Source: VGRW01 sp041498295 (GTDB lineage Bacteria; Myxococcota_A; UBA9160; SZUA-336). From it: 10,618 bases of DNA. The notes below the pieces were generated by a model, which was not told where the DNA came from, searched no databases, and saw only the letters and a list, made by a program, of their open reading frames with translations. This document shows, one piece after another, positions 6,153 to 10,618 of this stretch. The stretch spans positions 1-10,618 of the forward strand of contig JBGQIB010000152.1 of assembly GCA_041498295.1 (NCBI GenBank), in the 5' to 3' direction. Each line of letters begins with the position of its first letter. Position 1 is the stretch's first letter. The position numbers and the translations under genes are program-made.

Positions 6153-6776
6153 ATGAAGTATTTCGCGATCTCTGCGGTTTTGCTCGTTTCAACGCTCGCT
6201 GCGCATGTGGCTCGTGCAGACGACGACAAGTTCGATCCGTACGGCTACGTCACGATCGGCGCATCGCGCAGCACGGGGCTGTTCGAAGGGACGCTCGACG
6301 ACGCGTTCACGCCGCTGAGCTCGGAGGTGAGTGGCAGCTGGGGCGCGAACGCGCACGCCGGCTATCGCTTCAACAAGTATCTCGCCGGCGAAGTCGAGTA
6401 CGAGTGGAACAGGGACTTCGGGTTCCGCGAAGCCGGAATCGATCTCGGCAAGATCCAAACGCAGGTCGCGACCGCGAACCTCAAGGTGATCGCGCCCTTC
6501 GGCGCGTTTCAGCCCTACTTCCTCGTCGGCGCGGGCGCCCTCTTCACGACGGTCGACAAGGCATTCAACCTCCAATACGACGTCGCAAACGGCGTGTTCA
6601 CCATGAAGTTCGGCGCGGGTCTCGATTACTGGCTGACCAAGAATATCTCGTTGAGCCTCGGCGCCGAAGTGGTCGTGAACAACGCGAAGATCACCGGACC
6701 CGGCGTCGCCGGCGGCAACGGCGGCGAGGGGATCGACTATCTCGCCGGCCAGTTCGGCTTCGGCTACCGGTTCTGA
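6153..6776 (+). CDS. Small outer-membrane beta-barrel protein (OMP_b-brl/OmpA-like fold)
   Basis: A 207-residue outer-membrane protein. Residues 1-22 are a signal peptide (MKYF, hydrophobic core, AHVARA) before DDDKFDPYGY. The mature part shows alternating amphipathic beta strands: YGYVTIGASRS, SWGANAHAGYRF, LAGEVEYEWNRDF, QVATANLKVIAPF, FQPYFLVGAGALF, FTMKFGAGLDYWL, ISLSLGAEVVV, and the last strand FGFGYRF. It ends in an aromatic Phe, the recognition signal for the BAM assembly machinery. Length and strand number fit an eight-stranded barrel of the opacity/OmpA-N type without a peptidoglycan-binding domain. It has its own ribosome binding site and lies 54 bp after DUF4136, so it may belong to the same transcript or have its own promoter. 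The last 13 bp overlap the end of the convergent MFS gene. No transport substrate can be assigned. Confidence 0.88.
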   Translation: MKYFAISAVLLVSTLAAHVARADDDKFDPYGYVTIGASRSTGLFEGTLDDAFTPLSSEVSGSWGANAHAGYRFNKYLAGEVEYEWNRDFGFREAGIDLGKIQTQVATANLKVIAPFGAFQPYFLVGAGALFTTVDKAFNLQYDVANGVFTMKFGAGLDYWLTKNISLSLGAEVVVNNAKITGPGVAGGNGGEGIDYLAGQFGFGYRF

Positions 6777-7969
6777 GCGAAGCGCCCGACGCGGAGCGCG
6801 GCGAGCGCGGCCAATGCCGCGCCGCCCGCGCCCGCGATCAGGGTGGCGCGTAGCCCGAACGCGCTGCCGAGCCAGCCGCCGAGCGCGGTCCCGCCGAGCA
6901 TCGCCACGCTGTTCAGCAGACGAAGCGCGCCACTCACTCGGCCCAGCAGGTGCGCCGGCGTGATCTTCTGCCTGAGACTGCGCTGGTGGACCTCGTAGAG
7001 GACATGACCTCCGTCGCCGACGATCTGCTGCGCCGCGATCGCGGCCACACCCCAGAGTGTCGGCCCCGGTGCCAGCGCGAGTAGCAGCGATCCGAGCGAC
7101 GAGATCGCCAGGCCCGCGACCATCGCCGGGCCGCCCGCGAGCCGCTCGGGCACGCGCTCGGACGCCAACGCGCTTCCAAGCGACGAGACCGCGCCCAGCG
7201 CGAACAGCATGCCGAGCACGCCCGGCGCGAAGCCGAGCTCGCGAAATACGAACAGCATGTAGACCGCGTTCGTGATCTGACTCGCGGCGAAGACGAGCAT
7301 CGCGCTGGCGGCGATCGCGCGCAGCGCCGGCGTCCGCGCGATCTCGCGCAGCCCCGCGAACAGCTCGGGCAGACGCGAGCCCTCGCGCGGCGGCGCCGCG
7401 GGCGCGGGCTCGACCGCGCGGATTCGCGCCAGCAACAGCGCCGAAGCCAGATAACTCGCGGCGTCGACGAACAGCGCGAGCGGCGCGGAGAGCCACTGCA
7501 CGAGCCAGCCGCCGAGCGCGAAGCCGAGCGCCTCGGCGCTCGAGTCACCCGCTTGCAGCCGGCCGTTCGCGCGCACCAGCTCGGCGGAGGGCACGAGCGA
7601 CGGCAGATAGGCGTGCTCCGCGACGTCGAAGCCGAAGTCGAACAGCCCGCGGCAGAACGCGAACAGAATGACGTGCGCCATGGTCAGCACGCCCGCGACC
7701 GCGGCCGCGGGCAGGGCGACGAGGAGCGCCGCGCGCGCGAGGTCGGCGCCAATCAACACCGGCCGGCGGCGCACGCGGTCGATGCCGTGCGCGGCGAACA
7801 GGCCGAGCGCGATTCCGGGAAGGATCGCCGCCGCGTTCATCGTCGCGATCTGCCCGGGCGTCGCGCCGAGTAGTCCGATCGCCGCAAGCGGCAGGGCGAT
7901 GGCCGTCAGCATCGAACCGAAGTTCGAGGTCGTCGCCGCCGCGACGAGCCGGGTGAAGTCGCGACTCAC
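6764..7969 (-). CDS. MFS transporter (MFS_3/EntS-like exporter)
   Basis: A 401-residue membrane protein of the major facilitator superfamily, probably a proton-driven exporter in the inner membrane. The chosen start is the GTG at 7969, which overlaps the stop of the upstream kinase gene as GTGA. The open frame extends to 8098, but that part is Arg-rich shadow of the kinase gene. The visible hydrophobic segments fit about 12 helices. The loop 2-3 signature is GIDRVRRRPVLIGADLARA (62-80), a variant of the MFS motif A. LVRANGRLQAGDSSAEALG (131-149) and the later SLRQKITPAHLLGRVSGALR (331-350) are typical of the MFS_3 group that includes enterobactin and macrolide exporters. A Pro-rich cytoplasmic loop (187-200) separates the halves. 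Substrate is unknown; coupling to a small-molecule kinase suggests export of, or resistance to, a modified compound, but this is inference. Confidence 0.87.
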   Translation of the reverse strand: MSRDFTRLVAAATTSNFGSMLTAIALPLAAIGLLGATPGQIATMNAAAILPGIALGLFAAHGIDRVRRRPVLIGADLARAALLVALPAAAVAGVLTMAHVILFAFCRGLFDFGFDVAEHAYLPSLVPSAELVRANGRLQAGDSSAEALGFALGGWLVQWLSAPLALFVDAASYLASALLLARIRAVEPAPAAPPREGSRLPELFAGLREIARTPALRAIAASAMLVFAASQITNAVYMLFVFRELGFAPGVLGMLFALGAVSSLGSALASERVPERLAGGPAMVAGLAISSLGSLLLALAPGPTLWGVAAIAAQQIVGDGGHVLYEVHQRSLRQKITPAHLLGRVSGALRLLNSVAMLGGTALGGWLGSAFGLRATLIAGAGGAALAALAALRVGRFAQNR

Positions 7970-9018
7970 GCGCCGAGTGTCTTCGCGATTCCCCAGGCGG
8001 CGTCGGCGAGCGGACCGATGCCGTTCGCGAGCTCGGTCGCATGCTCGCTCGACGCGGTCCCGTCGCGCACGCGCCCGAGGATGCCCTGCAGGATGCACGC
8101 GTTGCGGAACAGATGGAACGCCTCGTACCAGGCGGCGGATTCGATGCCCGCGCGACCCGTGCGCCGGCAGTACGACGCCGTGTACTGCTCACGGGTCGGC
8201 AGGCCCAGCGCCGCGAGGTCCAGGCCGCGGAACGAGCCCAGCTCGCACCACGGCATACACAGATATGTGAAATCGCCGAGCGGGTGACCCAGGGTCGAGA
8301 TCTCCCAGTCGAGCACCGCCACGATGCGCGGCTCGGTCGGGTGGACGATCGTATTGTCGAGCTTGAAGTCGCCGTGGATGATCGACGTGTCGTCGCCCGG
8401 CGGGATGCTGCGCGGCAGCCAGTCATAGAGCGCGTCCATGTGCGGCAGCGGCGCGTCCGTCGACGCGTAGTACTGCTTCGACCAGCGCGAGATCTGGCGC
8501 GCGAAGTAGTTCCCGGGCCGGCCGAAGTCTCCGAGACCCAGCTTCACGTAGTCGAGTGAGTGCAAGTTCGCGAGCACTTCGCATAGTGAGTCGTAGATCG
8601 CGAAGCGTTCCGCCTTCGACAGGTCCGGCAGCTGCGGCTCCCAGAACACGCGGCCCTCGACGCACTCCATCGCGTAGAACCAGGTGCCCAGCACGGACTC
8701 GTCGGTGCACAGCGCGTACGTGCGCGGCACCGGCACGCCGGTTCCCTGCAGCGCGCTGAGCACGCGGTACTCGCGGTCGACGGCGTGCGCCGACGGCAGC
8801 AGCTGCCCGGGCGGCTTGCGGCGCACCACGTAGCGCGTGCCGCCCGCCTCGATGCGGTAGGTCGGATTGCTCTGCCCGCCTTTGAACTGCACGACGTCGA
8901 GCGAGCCGCGGAAGCCGTCGACGTTCGCGCGCATCCAGTCCTCGAGTCGCGCGCGGTCGATCTTGTGTCGCTCGCGAACGGGCTCGGTGCCGGCGAAGAT
9001 TTCCTGCCGTTCTCCCAT
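7966..9018 (-). CDS. Phosphotransferase of the APH/ACAD10-11 kinase type
   Basis: A 350-residue cytoplasmic kinase-fold protein. The start at 9018 gives MGERQEIFAGTEPVRERHKIDRARLEDW, the conserved opening of this family; the frame stays open upstream only as a shadow of the divergent gene. The nucleotide loop is FKGGQSNPTYRI (45-56) and the ATP-anchoring Lys/Arg segment is YVVRRKPPG (63-71). The catalytic loop is HGDFKLDN (215-222, Asp217 and Asn222), and the metal-binding motif is DWE (237-239) in LDWEISTLGHPLGDF. All key residues are present, so it should be active. Related N-terminal domains in mammalian ACAD10/ACAD11 phosphorylate 4-hydroxyacyl-CoAs; no acyl-CoA dehydrogenase is seen here, so the substrate stays open. 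Aminoglycoside resistance is possible but less likely. Only a weak AGG precedes the ATG. It is translationally coupled to the MFS gene. Confidence 0.88.
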   Translation of the reverse strand: MGERQEIFAGTEPVRERHKIDRARLEDWMRANVDGFRGSLDVVQFKGGQSNPTYRIEAGGTRYVVRRKPPGQLLPSAHAVDREYRVLSALQGTGVPVPRTYALCTDESVLGTWFYAMECVEGRVFWEPQLPDLSKAERFAIYDSLCEVLANLHSLDYVKLGLGDFGRPGNYFARQISRWSKQYYASTDAPLPHMDALYDWLPRSIPPGDDTSIIHGDFKLDNTIVHPTEPRIVAVLDWEISTLGHPLGDFTYLCMPWCELGSFRGLDLAALGLPTREQYTASYCRRTGRAGIESAAWYEAFHLFRNACILQGILGRVRDGTASSEHATELANGIGPLADAAWGIAKTLGA

Positions 9019-9054
9019 TTTCGGCCTGTATCCTACGCTAAGCTTCGGTCCACG
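9019..9054. promoter_or_regulatory. 36-bp divergent start region
   Basis: Only 36 bp separate the start codons of the kinase (minus) and the deoxyhypusine-synthase-like gene (plus), so their promoters must overlap each other or the coding regions. On the minus strand TAGGAT (9035-9030) is a weak -10 that would start transcription almost at the ATG. On the plus strand TATCCT (9029-9034) is similarly weak. Neither gene has a strong Shine-Dalgarno site, and leaderless or near-leaderless mRNAs are possible. Confidence 0.4.
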
Positions 9055-10104
9055 ATGAGGATCTCCGAGTTCATCCGCACGCACTATCGACACTTCAACG
9101 CCGCCGCGCTGTCCGACGCCGCGGAAGCGTACGTGCGCCACGTCGACGGCGGCGGGAAGATGTTGCTCGCGATGGCCGGCGCGATGAGCACCGCGGAGCT
9201 CGGCCTCTCGCTCGCCGAGATGATTCGCCGCGACAAGATCCACGCGATTTCCTGCACGGGCGCGAATCTCGAGGAGGACGTGTTCAACCTCGTCGCGCAC
9301 GATCACTACAAGCGCATCCCGGGTTGGCGGAATCTGACTCCCGCCGACGAGAAGGCGCTCGAGCGCGCGGGCCTGAACCGCGTCACCGACACGTGTATCC
9401 CCGAGGACAAGGCGTTCCGCGCGATCGAGAAGCACGTGCTCGATCTGTGGCTGCGCGCCGATCAGCAGAAGAAGCGCTGGTTCCCGCACGAGATCATGTA
9501 TCAGCTCCTGCTCGAGGGGCGCATTCGCGACTCGTACCAGATCGACCCCGCGGGCTCGTGGCTGCTCGCCGCCGCCGAGAAGAACCTGCCGATCTTCGTG
9601 CCGGGCTGGGAGGACTCGACGCTCGGGAACATCTTCGTGTCACACGTGCTCTCGGGCGAGCTCTCGAACTTCCAGATCGTGAAGAGCGGTCTCGAGACGA
9701 TGGCCGAGCTGGCGCGCTGGTACGTGCAGACCACGATGGGCAAGTCACTCGAAGAGCTGCCTCCCGTCGAGCTGACGGGCCACGACGCGGTCGGCATGCG
9801 CGCGATCCCCGGCTCACAGGCGCGCGCGACCGTCGGCTTCTTCCAGATCGGCGGCGGCATCGCCGGCGACTTCCCGATCTGTGTCGTACCCATGATCCAT
9901 CAGGATCTGCGCCGCCCGTGCCCGTACTGGAGCTACTTCTGCCAGATCAGTGACTCGACCACGAGCTACGGCAGCTACAGCGGCGCGTTCCCGACCGAGA
10001 AGATCACCTGGGGCAAGCTCGATGAAGACACGCCGATGTTCCTGATCGAGTCCGACGCCACGATCGTCGCGCCGCTGATCTTCGCGTCCGTGCTCGGCTG
10101 GTAG
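9055..10104 (+). CDS. Deoxyhypusine synthase family protein (bacterial subgroup)
   Basis: A 349-residue soluble enzyme of the deoxyhypusine synthase (DHS) fold, which uses NAD and moves an aminobutyl group from spermidine. The start ATG at 9055 gives MRISEFIRTHYRHFNAAAL, the usual opening of the bacterial subgroup. Further family blocks are GGGKMLLAMAGAMSTAELG (32-50), ISCTGANLEEDVFNLVAHDHY (65-85), VPGWEDSTLGN (182-192), GGGIAGDFPICVVPM (266-280) and SYGSYSGAFPTEKITWGK (304-321). Lys321 in WGK corresponds to the lysine that carries the aminobutyl group in eukaryotic DHS, and Glu315 is also kept. The spermidine-pocket His of human DHS appears replaced at GDF. Bacteria lack eIF5A, and a cyanobacterial homologue (SpeY) makes homospermidine, so polyamine synthesis is the best guess. 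Length is complete. It has no clear ribosome binding site, is divergent from the kinase gene and meets the SEC-C gene after 1 bp. Confidence 0.92.
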   Translation: MRISEFIRTHYRHFNAAALSDAAEAYVRHVDGGGKMLLAMAGAMSTAELGLSLAEMIRRDKIHAISCTGANLEEDVFNLVAHDHYKRIPGWRNLTPADEKALERAGLNRVTDTCIPEDKAFRAIEKHVLDLWLRADQQKKRWFPHEIMYQLLLEGRIRDSYQIDPAGSWLLAAAEKNLPIFVPGWEDSTLGNIFVSHVLSGELSNFQIVKSGLETMAELARWYVQTTMGKSLEELPPVELTGHDAVGMRAIPGSQARATVGFFQIGGGIAGDFPICVVPMIHQDLRRPCPYWSYFCQISDSTTSYGSYSGAFPTEKITWGKLDEDTPMFLIESDATIVAPLIFASVLGW

Positions 10105-10105
10105 C

Positions 10106-10591
10106 CTAGGCCCCGTGGCACCTCTTGAATTTCTTCCCAGAGCCGCACGGGCATGGATCATTGCGGCCCACCTTGGGTGACTCGCGGACGTAGGGCGCTT
10201 GCACTTCGTGCTCGGGGTCATGCCCGTGATCGTGGTCATGCGAGTGGCCGTGCTCGAGCGCGTGCTCGAGGTCCGGCAAGGTCTCGTCGAGGTCGGCGCG
10301 CAATTCGATCAGCTTCTCTCCGCTCGTGCGCGCGGCGAACTTCACGAGCGCGCGCAGCACGGGGGCGACGTGCGGCGCGAGTGAATCGCCCGGCTCGAAG
10401 CGCTCGGGCACCGCGTGCAGGAGCCAGCCGTGCACGTCGTCCGCGTCGAGCCCCGTGAGCGGACGCCCGACGTCGCCGAGCGCATCGTGCAATCGCTTCC
10501 CGATTGCGCGCCGCTCGCCTTCGGAGGCGGCGGCGACGCCGCGCGCCTCGTCCGACGCCAGGAACTCCTCGAGCGCGAAGCCGCTACTCAC
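10106..10591 (-). CDS. SEC-C zinc-motif protein with His-rich linker
   Basis: A 161-residue cytoplasmic protein. The C terminus (139-160) is a SEC-C metal-binding motif, KVGRNDPCPCGSGKKFKRCH, with Cys147, Cys149, Cys158 and His159 as zinc ligands, as at the end of SecA and in YecA/UPF0149-like proteins. Before it, residues 110-128 are strikingly His/Asp-rich (HGHSHDHDHGHDPEH and flanks, eight His), resembling metal-storage or metallochaperone linkers. The N-terminal 105 residues are helical and acidic, loosely like YecA-type proteins, but I cannot assign a domain. The start is a GTG at 10591 within GTGA, which suggests an overlap with an upstream gene at the window edge; no strong ribosome binding site is seen. 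It converges on the DHS-like gene with one base between the stops. A role in metal handling or ribosome/SecB contact is inferred from the motif only. Confidence 0.82.
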   Translation of the reverse strand: MSSGFALEEFLASDEARGVAAASEGERRAIGKRLHDALGDVGRPLTGLDADDVHGWLLHAVPERFEPGDSLAPHVAPVLRALVKFAARTSGEKLIELRADLDETLPDLEHALEHGHSHDHDHGHDPEHEVQAPYVRESPKVGRNDPCPCGSGKKFKRCHGA

Positions 10592-10618
10592 GAGTCACGC
10601 TCGGCGCCAAGACGAACG
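10588..10618 (-). CDS. Possible C-terminal end of an upstream gene
   Basis: On the minus strand the last bases of the window can be read as VRLGAERDS followed by a TGA (10590-10588) that overlaps the SEC-C start as GTGA. This is the same arrangement as the kinase/MFS junction. Another frame ends at a TGA at 10597-10595, so the choice is uncertain. Too little is visible for any family call. Confidence 0.22.
   Translation of the reverse strand, partial: VRLGAERDS

Noticed and set aside
6189..7496. 435-codon open frame on the minus strand crossing the beta-barrel and MFS genes
   Set aside because: It is Arg/Ala-rich, has no recognisable motif and lies out of frame over two clearly real genes; a by-product of GC-rich codon use.
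7970..8098. 43-residue extension of the MFS protein
   Set aside because: It is Arg-rich and antisense-like in composition, lies in another frame of the kinase gene, and the GTGA overlap gives a natural start.
8785..9054. 90-residue N-terminal extension of the DHS-like protein
   Set aside because: It is antisense to the conserved kinase N terminus; the family opens with the segment encoded from 9055.
9019..9489. 157-residue N-terminal extension of the kinase
   Set aside because: The extra part is antisense to conserved DHS-family sequence, and the family normally starts close to the VRERH segment.
10101..10110. Palindrome GCCTAGGC at the DHS-like/SEC-C junction
   Set aside because: It simply results from two opposing TAG stop codons separated by one base.

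Overview
This is a GC-rich window (I estimate mid-60s per cent, not counted) from a Gram-negative bacterium. It encodes outer-membrane and periplasmic proteins: signal peptides, two predicted lipoproteins, a small beta-barrel ending in the usual C-terminal Phe, and a glycine-zipper envelope protein. Codon use is strongly G/C-ending, so long spurious frames lie opposite almost every gene. I cannot name the organism; a soil or sediment lineage of the former Deltaproteobacteria or a similar high-GC phylum would fit. I see no tRNA, rRNA, CRISPR array, transposase or phage gene.

Left part (1-2732): a truncated secreted-protein gene runs off the left edge on the minus strand. It is divergent from a DUF3300-DUF2950 gene pair on the plus strand. 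The divergent spacer carries two clear inverted repeats. The pair meets a convergent minus-strand lipoprotein alpha/beta hydrolase (2740-4587) after only 7 bp.

Middle part (4588-6776): divergent from the hydrolase is a plus-strand series of envelope genes. These are a glycine-zipper protein, a severely truncated MscS-type mechanosensitive channel, a DUF4136 lipoprotein and a small outer-membrane beta-barrel. The channel stops at the entrance to the pore-lining helix, and the DUF4136 start codon follows its stop codon directly. This looks like a deletion scar inside an operon.

Right part (6764-10618): on the minus strand an ACAD10/11-type phosphotransferase (aminoglycoside phosphotransferase fold) is coupled by a GTGA overlap to an MFS exporter. 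The exporter gene ends 13 bp inside the end of the convergent beta-barrel gene. Only 36 bp away, divergently, lies a full-length deoxyhypusine-synthase-family gene of the bacterial subgroup, for which polyamine (homospermidine-type) chemistry is the best guess. It converges, with a 1-bp gap, on a His-rich SEC-C zinc-motif protein whose GTG start may overlap a further gene at the right edge.

Most genes are ordinary envelope or housekeeping-accessory functions. The points most worth a second look are the truncated mscS and its junction with DUF4136, the deoxyhypusine-synthase-like/kinase/MFS neighbourhood, the uncharacterised DUF3300-DUF2950 pair, and the inverted repeats in the first spacer.
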